64,000 nt of DNA from the NCBI GenBank assembly GCA_025738555.1, contig JAOVFP010000015.1:1984001-2048000 (forward strand), read 5' to 3'. A program made the translations under genes and the position numbers. The DNA comes from Cyathus striatus (Eukaryota; Basidiomycota; Agaricomycetes; Agaricales; Nidulariaceae). Below are positions 12,519 through 23,613 of this stretch, in pieces. Numbering within the stretch: the stretch's first letter is position 1; the number at the start of each line of letters is the position of its first letter. The notes under the pieces were generated by a model. The model saw nothing but the letters and a program-made list of their open reading frames with translations. It ran no database searches and had not been told where the DNA came from.

Positions 12519-13856
12519 TCACAATATTTCAACCGATCTCTCCTCCCTTGAGCTTTTCATGGCAAGCTCAATCATCTCAATCACTGCTGCTGCTTCATTC
12601 CACTTCACCGCCAGTTCTTTTCCGTCCCTAATAGCTGCTGCAAGGTTCTTAAACAGCTCGATATACTTTCCTGCTTCTTCGGATGGCCATCTAAAATACA
12701 TATAAATAGCAGTGGCTTGAACAAGAGCTTGGTCCTTACATCGACTTTCTTACTGGCAAGTCCTCTGTCTCCATATTTTCCAATGTTCCATAAAACTGTT
12801 CCGACTCTTTTCCAAATGAAGGCTCAAAAATTTCCTTCACATTTGACATGACTTTCAACTGGCCTTCTTGAACGTCAATTCCATATTTTACGTATGTTCC
12901 CTTTTCTCCCCTAACAATATATCGCAGCTGGGGCGAGCGAACAGACAGAATTTGTTCTTTCAAAATAACCGTAAGCGGATAGGTCGAATAGCTTCCCCTG
13001 TTATAATGAAAAATAATGGTGAACTTCGATGAAGGCCAGTTAAAATATTTGATCATCAAGAACCCGTGACCAAGCCACGACTTACGCTATCATCCACCTC
13101 AGGATCCCCGACACCTCTGGTGTTTTGTAAAAATGCAGTGACCTTTGCAGGCCGACCAAACAGAATCAGTGCTTGATCAATTAGATGAGATCCCAGATCG
13201 TAAGTTTGCCCGCTGGCGGGGAGAGCCTGATCTTTCCAGGTTCCCTTAAGGCTCTTACGATATCGGTCGTAGCTGAGAAAGAGTTAGTGGGCAATGCATT
13301 CTGCATATTTTAATTACTCACTGTGACTCAAATTCGATAACCTCTCCGAGAGAGAGGGGAGAAGAAGACGGGAGATTGAGCAATCGTTTTAGCGCCAAGA
13401 AGTCGGCATTCCAGCGGGCGTTCTGGTATGCGTAGAGGACAAGTCCTTTATTATTGGCCAAGACACCAAGCTCCTTTGCTTGCTCGAATGTGGCCGTGAC
13501 CGGCTTATCAACGAGTACTAAAAGTAAAAATAAATATTAGACCTCAAATCGAGTTATCTAAGCGACTCGCCATGTTTCCCAGCGTTTAACGCAGCCTTGG
13601 CAAACTCGTAGTGAGTATGACTGGGAGTGGCGACGATGACAAGTTCTATCTCGGAATCTGCAAGGACTTGATCAAGTGTGCGATAGACTTTCGCTGATAC
13701 TCCAAAACGCTGGTAGAGTTTGCCTTCTGGAGTACTAGGGTTTCGCTCGAGAACTGAATGCAGGATAAATAATTCTGGCAGAGCAAGAAGGAAGGGGGCA
13801 TGGAAAGTAAGACCAGCGAGCCCTACCCCCAATATACAAGCCTTGATTTGCGACAT
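12519..13856 (-). CDS. Gfo/Idh/MocA family NAD(P)-dependent oxidoreductase
   Basis: Members reduce or oxidise sugar-like or keto substrates with NAD(P). The N-terminus has a Rossmann fold: the glycine motif GVGLAGLTFHAP follows the first strand, then VLERNPSTPEGK, VIVATPSHTHYEFAKAAL and the family hallmark EKP-equivalent VDKPV with Lys. The C-terminal half carries the second-domain motif with YDLGSHLIDQAL, whose conserved His is seen in this family. Five exons are joined on the minus strand. The first intron (about 13570 to 13518) has a GC donor, since only CATG joined to the acceptor at 13518 gives GKHVLVDKPV in frame. The protein ends at 12519 after a helical region with ELAMKSSREE. No neighbour suggests a pathway. 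The substrate is unknown. Confidence 0.88.
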
Positions 13857-14800
13857 AGGTTGAATGTTGTAATGTGAAGAGCCTAATCTGATGCAGACGA
13901 ATTGTTCAAATGATGCTCATCGTGAGCAATGATGTATGTAAGTCGTAGGTCATCTGAACGTAAGTGCACATGTCCTGGTATCTATAATTACTCGAATCGG
14001 GATGGGAACGAAATCCAATGGCTCAACGCGCACATTGAAAATGTCGAGAATGGGTAAATGCAGAGAGAAAACGTTAACACGAGTGAATGTCACTGAAGCT
14101 TGAAGCGTTGAAGTTAAGAATTTCCTGTTGACTGCAGTGGTGGTGATGTAAAAAAACAGTTCACGAATTATTGTGGCATATTTATCAGCTACCTATATGT
14201 AACTAGTCTTTTCTTTCACGTGAGCTTGACAACGACACGTGGGAGCTTTGGACTTCTCGTCGAATGTTGGTCGAATGTCACGGTCCTAAGTCCTTGAGCT
14301 TGAGCTTGGACCTTTGCGCATTTCTGCTCATCTCTTTTATTTATTTTCAGGCGAAGCCAAGAAGAGTTAGACTTGTGTGTGTATAATTGTGCTGTGATAT
14401 TAGTGGCATTAACCACTTTTCAAAATCCTGTTAGCTCGTTTGATCAGTCCGAGGAGGCGTTTGGCAAATTGACGCTGTACATACCTAAGTTGTAACCATT
14501 CAGACTGCGGGATCCTTCCAAAATTTACAAATAGCCACTGCCATCATATGAATCATGATGACCATGCATGCGATCTTCGTGAAATTTTCATAACACACTA
14601 CAACTGACAGGTAAAGTGGTACCGGGTCACAGTATTGACTAGGGACATACATATCAAAGATGTCACCTGCGAGCGGAACGCTGAACACCGTTCTGAATCA
14701 CGTTTCAGCACTGTTACTATTAGTATCATCTGAGCTACTACTAAAGTTTCAGAGCTCAATACTAGCGCTCAGTGCTTATCTCCCTCGCAAGTTCAGCGCG
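13857..14800. other. Intergenic region
   Basis: No gene is supported. Several short ORFs (for example 14500-14688 minus) show no family resemblance. Both strands were scanned for CaaX endings without a convincing hit. Confidence 0.45.
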
Positions 14801-15005
14801 TATATAAAAGCTCATAAACCTTGGATCGATCGTTGAGTTCGCCGGTTGACATCACCAGGACATCAAGTAGACATCAAGTTGATCACTGAAAGACATCACT
14901 ACATACTTATCATTTATTCAAATATTCAACGCCGCACCGGTACAAACCTAGTCAGCTGCAACTCAACTTAGACTACATTAACTATCTAATTTTTCTTAAT
15001 TTATG
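14801..15005 (+). promoter_or_regulatory. TATA box plus leader, no clear ORF
   Basis: A strong TATA element, TATATAAAAG, lies at 14801-14810. About 40-100 bases downstream are tandem 11-base units. Then follows a C/A-rich, ATG-free stretch up to an ATG at 15003 that is directly followed by a consensus splice donor GTAAGT at 15006. This looks like a real promoter and 5' leader. It may drive receptor copy 3 (ATG 15500) through a long leader intron ending at the TTAG at 15490. That link is inferred. Confidence 0.5.
14848..14902 (+). repeat. Five tandem 11-bp units with GACATCA core
   Basis: GACATCA occurs at 14848, 14859, 14870 and 14892, spaced 11, 11 and 22 bases. The missing position (14881) holds a degenerate unit beginning GATCACT. 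So five 11-mers run head to tail just downstream of the TATA element. Confidence 0.8.
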
Positions 15006-15499
15006 GTAAGTAATTTTTTATTCTTTGCTCCTTCCTTTCCTGGACTAACTTCGCTTGAACTTCGCGGAATTGTGGACTGGCCGGCGAGTCACTGTTTTCC
15101 TTTGAAAAGATTCTGAATGATCGTCGATGATGCATACTGATGCATATTAATCACGATGTGACAATAAATGATCTTTGATGATTTATTAGTATCAAACAAG
15201 CAACCACTTGATGAAAAACGCCTCACGAGGTTACTTGTGGAAACAACATACCATACTGAGGCATATGCCACTGGCTGCAGATATCAAGACATACTTCTTC
15301 TGTACCTAGCGCTGAAATTAAATAACATGATCATCACGTATCGGCGCTTCATAGTGCGTTCATAGTAACTTCGACCTTTCATCCTTCCAAGCTGGGTACA
15401 AGATGCTGCGAGAACCCTCCATACGTGAAGCCATCGCATCGAATTCTACGTAAGTACAAGGGTCAGAGGATTCTTTATTCTGGTAGTTAGTCCGGCACC

Positions 15500-16880
15500 A
15501 TGACATTCCCAAACTACATTTCTACTACATTTTCTTTCATTGGTTTTCTCATGTGTGCAATTCCTCTTATATGGCATCTAGAGGGTTCGTTATAAGTATT
15601 TCCCTTTGTTGCCTCTATACCCAAGATACTTACACTTCATATTATTTTAGCTTGGAACGCAGGCACTTGTCTTTATATGGTATGGGTCGGGCTTGCATGT
15701 CTGAACCAATTCATAAATTCCATTATTTGGAACCGGGATGCAATAATACGGGCCGTCGTTTGGTGTGACATCTCAACCAAGTTCATAATAGGGGTCAACA
15801 CTGCTATTCCAGCTTGTTCTCTTTGCATCATTCGCCGTCTTTATCACATAGCTTCCGCAAGAAGACTAGTACATACGAAAAAAGAGAAACTACGCGAGAT
15901 GTATATTGACCTAGCGATTGGCCTTGGAATTCCCGTTATCGCTATGGCGCTACGTAGGTTTTTTTTAAATAGTATTTTCTCTGAATCGGGCACTTAATTG
16001 AAGGTATTTAGATTATATTGTACAAGGCCATCGCTTTAATATCTTTGCACAAGTCGGGTGCGATGCAGATACATACTACACTCCTTTGGCGATAATCATC
16101 GTTTCACTTCCTCCTGTCATTATTGGACTCGTATCTATGGTTTATGCAGTACTCACCGTTAATGCCTTTCGGAAGGCACGCGCGCACCTTGAACAAGTGC
16201 TATCCCATAGAAATATTCCCTCGACTCGGTATCTTCGACACATGGCCCTGGCCTGTGTCGAGATCCTTGGAACTGTACCAACTGCTACATGCATACTTGC
16301 AATCAATATCCATTTGGGTGTTGCCCCATGGAAGGGATGGGAAGATACACATTCCAATTTCTCTCGAATCGTCCAAATTCCAGATATTTATTGGCGCAAT
16401 TGGGGTTTAGCCGGAAATATGGTGGAACTCAATCGTTGGCTGAACGTTCTTTGCGCATTCGTATTTTTCGCATTCTTCGGGTTTGCGGCTGAAGCAAAAA
16501 GGAATTACCGCAAGGTGTATAACTTTGGTGCCAAACTCGTAGGATTACCCATTTTACAAAGCCCTGTAAGCACTCTAGTCCTTTTAGTGGCCAGGACTAA
16601 GGAAAACCGAGGACTGAGGTATGCCATAGCTAGGCCTAGTATTATGAGCTCACTGCTAAATGATAATTCATCAAACAGTACTAGTAGCCTTTTCCTACCA
16701 GTCGTTGTCCCCGGTACACTCGACAAAAATGATAGTTCTACAGGCGCACCACTTTCTATTCCATCTGCTGAAAACGACAAATGTTCTCAACCTGACAAAG
16801 AGAACATGACGATGACAGAAGCCACATCCAAGCGACACAGCGTTGTAACAATCCAGCTTTCACCTACAAACATTGATTGA
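15500..16880 (+). CDS. STE3-like pheromone receptor (copy 3)
   Basis: This is a seven-helix STE3-class receptor for lipopeptide pheromone, predicted at the plasma membrane. Exons are 15500-15584, 15651-15953 (303 nt, as in all copies), 16012-16618 and 16679-16880, giving 398 residues if the last intron is removed. It shows AWNAGTCLYMVWVG, VVWCDISTKF, IPACSLC, YIVQGHRFNIFAQVGC, NIPSTRYLRHM and FVFFAFFGFAAEA. The last intron (16619-16678) is 60 nt with no stop in frame, so read-through would add 20 residues. Introns 1 to 3 sit at exactly the same codon phases as in the other copies. The tail is Ser/Asn-rich and ends with TIQLSPTNID, a variant of the tail motif of the other copies. The presumed promoter is at 14801. 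Confidence 0.93.
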
Positions 16881-17812
16881 AATGAGTAACATTCAATGTT
16901 CTTTATACGGTACCAAAGAATTGTATTGCAGTTTTGTTTTGTTTTCTTCGTCTATCCTTCGAGCAGTGGTATGTACCAAAGTGGTACTATACTACTACAT
17001 CCCACAACTTTTGCTTGCCATGCCCCCCAGCTTTATTTACTTTTTACATCAGCTTTCGTTTATTTGTACTAATAGCTGTTACTTATATGGGATCAATTAC
17101 AACTATTTGTTTTTTTTTTGGATGTATGTACTTACAGAATATTCCATTTTGCTGTTGAGTTTGACTTTGAATTTGATTATCGCATGACATCAACATTGTG
17201 GGAAAGAAATTTGACTATCGTTTATGTACCTGGAGGCTGGTCTTCCATTTTTATTGTTCCTTTCAATTTGTTCCACCCTGCTCACACGCGGTAACTCATG
17301 GAAAGATGCGAAGCAGTTTTCAGCTTTCCCTCTACTGGGAATTTTAAAATTACCAATTCAAGAACCATTTATAGCAATTTCGTATTACAATCATACTAGG
17401 CACTAGGCACATATTAATAATCAAATAGCAGAAAAGAAGTCTACTCCACGCGCTACTTGAGCATCGGAAGCGGAACATTCCACCTACAGCTGCCAGCCAG
17501 CGTTCAAACAATGTTGCTGTTCCGTAAAACTTGATAGCTCCTGCGGGTATAGGAAGCCCAAGAATCCGGGAGGAAACAGCCTTGATTCCCATGGACGATC
17601 ATAGCATAATTGAGCAGAACCATATGTACTTGACAATGTCAGTGATCCGAGTATCAGCGGCCCTTGAAGCCTTGCACGACGTATCTAAAACACAAAGAGG
17701 CGGCACTAGAAATAACTGTTTGAGAATGGGTATCGCAGTGCGGAGAGAAAAAAAGCGAAACAAGAAATATAAACAATTTTACAAGTCGTATCCTGTCATA
17801 TCGTGTTGCTAA
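16881..17812. other. Intergenic region between receptor 3 and the homeobox gene
   Basis: The two genes converge here. No gene is supported. An ORF at 16873-17187 ends L-I-I-A but lacks the cysteine of a CaaX box. A minus-strand ORF at 17350-17592 has no recognisable relatives. Confidence 0.45.
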
Positions 17813-18762
17813 TCAACGTCGGCCAAGTCCGCATAATGCTAAGGCTGCCTTTATCATGTCTTCATCCTCTGCTCCATCCTTCGTTATGTCACCATCGGTT
17901 CGCACAAGCCCTCCACTTGCGATCGCTGTCCATCGAGAGTCATCCCTGCCCCAAGAGCTTTGCGGTGTTACAATTTCGTCCTCGTCGTCGGTAGCCTCCG
18001 CATCTGCACCTGAGGAGGCGGGGTTGAGTTCACGTTCCGTTGGGCGTCCACGAACCTGTTCAGAGCGGTGATGATGTTGACCATGCTCAGAACGTGAAGA
18101 CTTGTGGCCGTGCCCATCTTTGTCTGCTAAGCGAGCGGCTGCACAGGCCCACTCCAGCGTACGGCGTGACTTGCCGAATCCAACATACTCGCGTGCTGGA
18201 GGGCTTGCGGGAGGGGCGATGGGTGAAGAGGGCATATTATCCCAGATAGTACCACTGGGGTTATGTCTTCGTGTTGGTGTACGCGGTACTGGGTTGCGGA
18301 GTTCCGTGCGTGAGGCGACGTGATCGAGAGAAGGACGGGATGAGGACGCGGATGAGCTTCTGCCTGAAGGTGACGACATCCTCCTCGGTATAGCCTTGAC
18401 GGCGGAAGTTGACGCGCCATTCGAAGCTGCACTCTTACGTTCTGTCTGCCGCTTGTTCTGGAACCAGATTGTCACAGATTTTATCTCCCTAGGAGGCGCG
18501 TCTAGGTCAGAATTTTGGAAACAGGGGTAAATGCCATGAACACATACATTCCTCCTGCCTTCGCTACGGATTCGCGTTCTTCACGCGTCGGGTGCGAATT
18601 TTGGTGGAAGAGGTTCTCGAGCATCGTCAGCTGGACGTTGGTAAAGCGTTTGCGGGTACGCCTGAGGCCGGTATTGGTGTTTGGTGTCGTGACGGTCTCA
18701 TCGCCAGATGATATGCTGGTGGTTGAGGAGGTGCGAGAGAGAGTAGGGGGAGTGGAATCCAT
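17813..18762 (-). CDS. Homeodomain transcription factor
   Basis: This is a sequence-specific DNA-binding protein, nuclear by family. Two exons (18762-18548 and 18488-17813) give 296 residues. A typical 60-residue homeodomain spans roughly residues 34-93. Its arm is RRTRKRF, helix 1 lies around QLTMLENLF, helix 2 around TREERESVAKAGGM, and helix 3 contains VTIWFQNKRQTERK, including the invariant W, F, N and R. The length is typical, without the three-residue TALE insertion, so it is not a TALE HD1-type mating protein. The intron falls just before helix 3. The remaining 200 residues are Ser/Pro-rich with a 14-3-3-like or phosphorylation-prone character and an acidic DDEDEI patch near the C-terminus. 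Fungal relatives of this general class act in development or cell-cycle control. The exact target is unknown. Confidence 0.92.
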
Positions 18763-20796
18763 GATGGGAGGGGGAGAGACGCGGTTTTGGAGAGATTTTG
18801 CGAGAAGATGGAAATGAGCGTGTTTAGTACCTTATTTATTCATCAACTTGGTTGATTGATGCCAACCAAACTTTGCACGCGCGTACGCGCCTTCTTAGAT
18901 CACGTGCACGCGTCTCGCTTCACATGCCGCCGCAACCCGATCGCGGGCTTTCTGTCAGAAATTGGAATGAACACATCAACCCACCCATTCAACCAATGGC
19001 CGGCATCAACACACCATTCAACCTGCAGGGCCTCGTAGCAAGCATCCTATGAGTACATTTAAACAGCCTCGTAAGTAATGAAGGAGTGCGGATACAGCAG
19101 ATCATTGCTGTTAATTATGAAGAAGCATTTTGGAAGCATTCCCCTGGTACCAATTAGAAGGTTTCGATCCGATGCGGTCGAGCCGGGTAGCGGAATGGAA
19201 AGAAATTCCACAGCTACCTCAACTGTACGAAGATGCTCATACGAGTAACTGCAGTCCAGGCCCACGGTCAGCGAGGTAGTGAGAAAAGGTCACAAATGCA
19301 TATCCGCGGTTCTGAGCGTGAACGTGTCATAAGGCACGCAGTTAGTGAGCTCCTTATGTGCAGCATCAAAGCTTTAAGGAGTGTTCGTTACCCCCGGGCC
19401 CTAGAAATGGACGACTTTCTAAGACTGAACCCAGTGCTCACCATTTTATCCCAATGGGCGACACACAAACAACCTGTAACGCCATTTGCTGATGATGAGT
19501 CGGCAGCTTCTCAAACAAATTTAGCAGGGAGCCGTGAGCCGCTGTGTGAACCTTGTGAACCTGCATCAACAACGAACTTCTGCTGTTACGTATCGAATCC
19601 TAAGGTTTAGCTCCTTCGTGTAACTTGCTCAAGCCGTGCCCTAGTCTGCAATCGAGCCTCAAGAGCAGCAGCGCTGACGTTGAAGCGTGAAGCTTGGACG
19701 AAGGCTTCGACAATTCGACGTGGCATAGGAAGCTTACCTGACATCCACAATTCAGCGACAGTACTGGAAAGGTAGGGAAATATGGAGAACCGTCAATGGG
19801 ATACAAGTTCCAGAGAAAGAGAGAAAGAAAGGCGTCAACAACAAAACTGGCAGGCAGATGATGGTGGTTGAGGACTTGGAGAGAGCAAAGGAAATTTCAA
19901 CAAGTCATGTACCTGGTCCAGTGTCGTCCGTTCCTCATGCGGTCCTAGCTAGAACCATTACAGGAGAAGGAAATCCAGTGCCGTGGCCGGCCCACTGTAC
20001 TCTTGGATGTACACTTTACCCAGCGATGGTATTTCTAGCTTGAGTCCCTTGCCATCGAGGTACTTCATAAGTTCTCAACTCAATGACATACATCATTAGC
20101 TCACGACCGTGTAAAAGTAGGGCACAGATTCTTATCTACCCCAGGCATACTGCATGGATTTGCCACAATAATGCATCCATCGCATCCTTCTTTTCTCATC
20201 CATGACGGAGCTTAGCGACATCTGTCAACGAAACCGATATGATGATGCGAACAGAGTGGGGATCGGTATTCATTTTAGCATTCGATATGCATTCTTCAAA
20301 GCTTCAGGCTTCAGTATTATTCAATCATACGCGTTGCATATACGTGTAGGGTCAACTCGTGCCCTCTAGGACGCAGGTAGACTATTCGAATTTCAACCTA
20401 GTATGCTTCGGTCCTCGGAGGACCAAAAACCGCAGGCGCCTTGTAGTTGTGGGTATCTTATCGAACTATCTCAGGTTATCTTTACACGTGTATGATATCG
20501 TCTAAGCCTATCTTTCATCACCTGACGTGAATCAAGCGAAAGATATCCAATTATCGCCTTCTTTCCTTTCCACAAGGAGCAGCACCCTCGACAGCCCTTC
20601 CTCTTAGAGATTTTATAGACCCAACTTCAGGTTATTACAAACCGTACATCGCCGCAAGATCCGGAGGAAGCCCTCCCCGTCCGCTCCTACGCACTGAAGT
20701 GTAGGTATATATAGACCCCTCGAAGCACAAGGTGCCAATGGCTTATTTGCCTCCCACTATCTTCTTTTAGGTGAAACAGAGCGAGAATCCATAAAC
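18763..20796. other. Intergenic region, 2 kb
   Basis: This is the divergent upstream region of the homeobox gene and the amine oxidase. No gene is supported; ORFs such as 19233-19610 show no family features. A TATA element for the right-hand gene is listed separately. Confidence 0.45.
20706..20713 (+). promoter_or_regulatory. TATA box of the amine oxidase gene
   Basis: TATATATA lies about 85-90 bases upstream of the ATG at 20797 and is followed by A-rich sequence just before the start. Position and sequence fit a core promoter. Confidence 0.5.
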
Positions 20797-23613
20797 ATGT
20801 CCGTTGAGACGACGAAGCCCAGTGACGTGCCAGGTACAGCGACCGCTGTGCACCCTACACCTAAGGTCACCCCTAAGGTATTCAAGCATCCTCTAGATCC
20901 CTTGACACCCGATGAGGTATGTTCTTTTTCTTGTTCATCTCGTCGTGTGCCACAGTTTCATTGTCAACATGTCTGTAGATCGCAGCGGTGTCATTGACGG
21001 TTCGGCATTATATCGCAGCAAAGACGGAAATCAAGGCCGTTAAGTTTATCACGTCGTCTCTTATTCCGGCACCGAAGAAGGCTGTCCTTGCTTATCTTGG
21101 AATTCCACTTGCACCTGGAGGAAAACCAGAGGAGCCGGTTCCTATTGTGAGGAAGGCGGAACTCGATGTGAGTATTCATTCTCTACGAAATAATAATAAA
21201 CTTATCCTCGATTTGTGTGCCAATATATCTTAGTTCTTCGATGTTGTTGCTGGGTGCGTTAATTAATGGCTTCATTGTCGCTCTATGTGCTAACCACGTC
21301 GATAGACGCTGTTATAATGCGAGACTTTCATTTGCTGATGGGAAGTGGATTATTGATGAATTGGCGCTACTTCCAGAAGAGGTCCATCCCCAGATCTCCG
21401 TGCAAGAACTCATTGCAGCGGAACAGGTGGTGAAGAAAGATAAGAAAGTACAGGAGGCAGCCAGAGCCGTTGGTGAGTATTCGAAGGTTTTACACCCCTG
21501 GTACTTGTCTTACAAAGAGCTCAGGTGTTCTCCCCGAGCAAATATTCTGCGACGGTTGGTCAATCGGATACGATGAGCGCTTCCCTCAGAAACGGAGGGT
21601 TCAGCAAGCTCTCGTCTTCGCCCGGTTCTCCGAGCATGACAACTTATATGCACATCCAATGGATTTCATTCCCGTTCTGGATGCGAATACCGAAGAAGTT
21701 TTGCATATCGGTAAGAGAGCTCTACAGTATCAAAAATACAATACGTTTACCTGTTTGAATAAGACTTCCCTCCTCACTATTTTGACACTCCCAATGGGCC
21801 TGTGCTTTCCGCCTATAGTACTGCTCCACCCCAGTTGCCGCCGACCCGTTAGGCTCGTCGAAACGCGAGCGCATTCCTCCTCCAAGGAAGGCTTTCGACT
21901 TCCTCCCTGATTTGATGGAGAAGACAGAAGAGAACTACGAGCCTCGCAAGGATCTGAAACCTTTACATGTTTTGCAACCCGAGGGTGTTAGTTTTAAGAT
22001 GGACGGCAATGTTCTGGAGTGGCAAAACTGGAAGATGCATATCGCATACACTCAACGGGAGGGTGTTGCATTGTCGACTATTACTTACAATGACCACGGC
22101 GAGGTCAGGCCTATCTTTTATCGTCTTTCTCTTGCGGAGATGGTTGTACCTTACGGTGCACCTGAATACCCTCATCCCAGGAAGTTTGCTTTCGACTCGT
22201 ATGTATTCCCCGTGCTTATGGTGAATGTGTTCTGATATCTTTCAGTGGCGAGTATGGCATGGGTACAATGGCGAATGAGTTATCCCTCGGCTGTGATTGC
22301 TTGGGGCAGATTCATTACTTGGTAACTGCCTTCTACAACGATCATTTTACATACTTGCTAACCTTGTCACTGTCAGCCTGGGGCCTTCATTTCCCATGAT
22401 GGTAGCGCATTTGTGATCAAGAATGTGATTTGCATCCACGAAGAGGATGCTGGTGTCCTTTGGAAGCACACAGACTACCGTCCAGGAGGAAGGTCTCAGA
22501 CTGTCCGCCGTCGCAGGCTTGTCGTCAGCATGGTTTGCACCCTGGCAAATTATGGTCCGTTTTCTGCCATCCATGCATGACTTCATATATTGATTGGCAT
22601 TGATTATAGAATACATCTGGAACTACATGTTCTACCAGGACGGTAGCATTGAATTCGAGATCCGTTTGACTGGTATCCTTCAGGTTTACGTGTCTAAGGA
22701 CGACGAACCATCTCCTTACGGCACAAAGGTCGCACCTAACATCAACGCACACTACCATCAGCACCTCTTTAGCGTTCGCGTAGACCCTATGGTTGATGGC
22801 CTTCACAATTCAGTCGTGGAAACTGATATCGTTCCATTACCAAATGCTCCCACCGGCTCGAAAGAGAACTTCGCCGGAAATGCATTCATTACGCAGGACA
22901 CCGTCATTAAGACCGAGTCTGGTCGCCAGTATGACTACAGCAAGGAACGTAGATGGCGTATCATTAACCCCCATCGGAAGCACTATAGCAGTGGGAAGGA
23001 GGTCGGATATGTACTTGGTGTAAAGGGTGGTGCAACCCCCATGATGGCAAGAGGTGACGGATGGGCTGCCAAACGTGCTGCGTTTGTCAAAAACACTGTT
23101 TGGGTTGTGAAGGATGTCGAAGGAAAGGACATGGGCACTAAGAGAATGTATCCCGCTGGCAAGTATGTCCCTCAGACCAGGGAAGAGCCCGCGGATTCCG
23201 TTGGTCAGTGGGTTAAAGGGGAGCAAAATGTGGAAGATGAAGATCTTATAGTGTTCCTCACCGTTGGTGAGTCCGATCTTCCGTTTCTCTGATATTTTCC
23301 TAATATCTGTCCATAACAGGAACCACACATATTCCCAGACCTGAGGATTGGCCGGTGTACGTACATTGTTTATTTCTTTTCCACTCCTTCCTGATAATCT
23401 GTACCTAGAATGCCAGTTGAGCACGTCAGTGTATCCTTCAAACCCGTGTCATTCTTCAAGGCCAATCCAAGCATGGATGTTCCCGGGACACAAGATCCTA
23501 AGAGTGTTGCTGCTTTCGGCGACCTGGGGGATTCTGCTACGAATGGGCACGCGAATGGGCATGCTAACGGACATGCCAATGGGCACGCAAACGGACACGC
23601 TTGTCAATGTTAA
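20797..23613 (+). CDS. Copper amine oxidase, with one apparent frameshift
   Basis: The enzyme oxidises primary amines to aldehydes with release of ammonia and H2O2, using copper and topaquinone. Eleven exons can be followed: 20797-20916, 20979-21167, 21234-21253, 21306-21472, 21525-21710, 21764-22198, 22246-22321, 22377-22554, 22609-23266, 23320-23356 and 23409-23613. The topaquinone site NYEYIWNY is split by the intron at 22555. The catalytic base Asp is in FAFDSGEYGMG. HYHQH supplies two copper histidines, and MPVEHVSVSF carries the third. The N2/N3 domains precede. Within exon 6 the frame of DFPPHYFDTPNG and the frame of DPLGSSKRERIPPP do not agree. One base seems missing in the CCCC run near 21829-21832, and no normal intron repairs it. 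The C-terminus carries a five-fold NGHA repeat. No signal peptide is seen. Confidence 0.88.
23542..23601 (+). repeat. 12-bp minisatellite encoding (NGHA)x5
   Basis: Five head-to-tail 12-base units, with third-position variation between them, encode Asn-Gly-His-Ala repeats just before the last residues CQC of the amine oxidase. Confidence 0.9.

Noticed and set aside
14580..14640. Minus-strand frame ending C-S-V-L stop
   Set aside because: No start codon in the short open stretch and no similarity to precursors.
16873..17187. 104-codon ORF ending L-I-I-A next to receptor 3
   Set aside because: No Cys at the CaaX position and a hydrophobic composition unlike a pheromone precursor.
17350..17700. 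Possible fifth STE3 relic on the minus strand (a TACGTCGTGCAAGGC stretch after a TTAG)
   Set aside because: Only a few residues (YVVQG) resemble exon 3; stops follow at once and no other exon is seen.
19150..19200. GGTTTCGATCC as a tRNA B box
   Set aside because: Does not fit the consensus and no acceptor stem or A box pairs with it.
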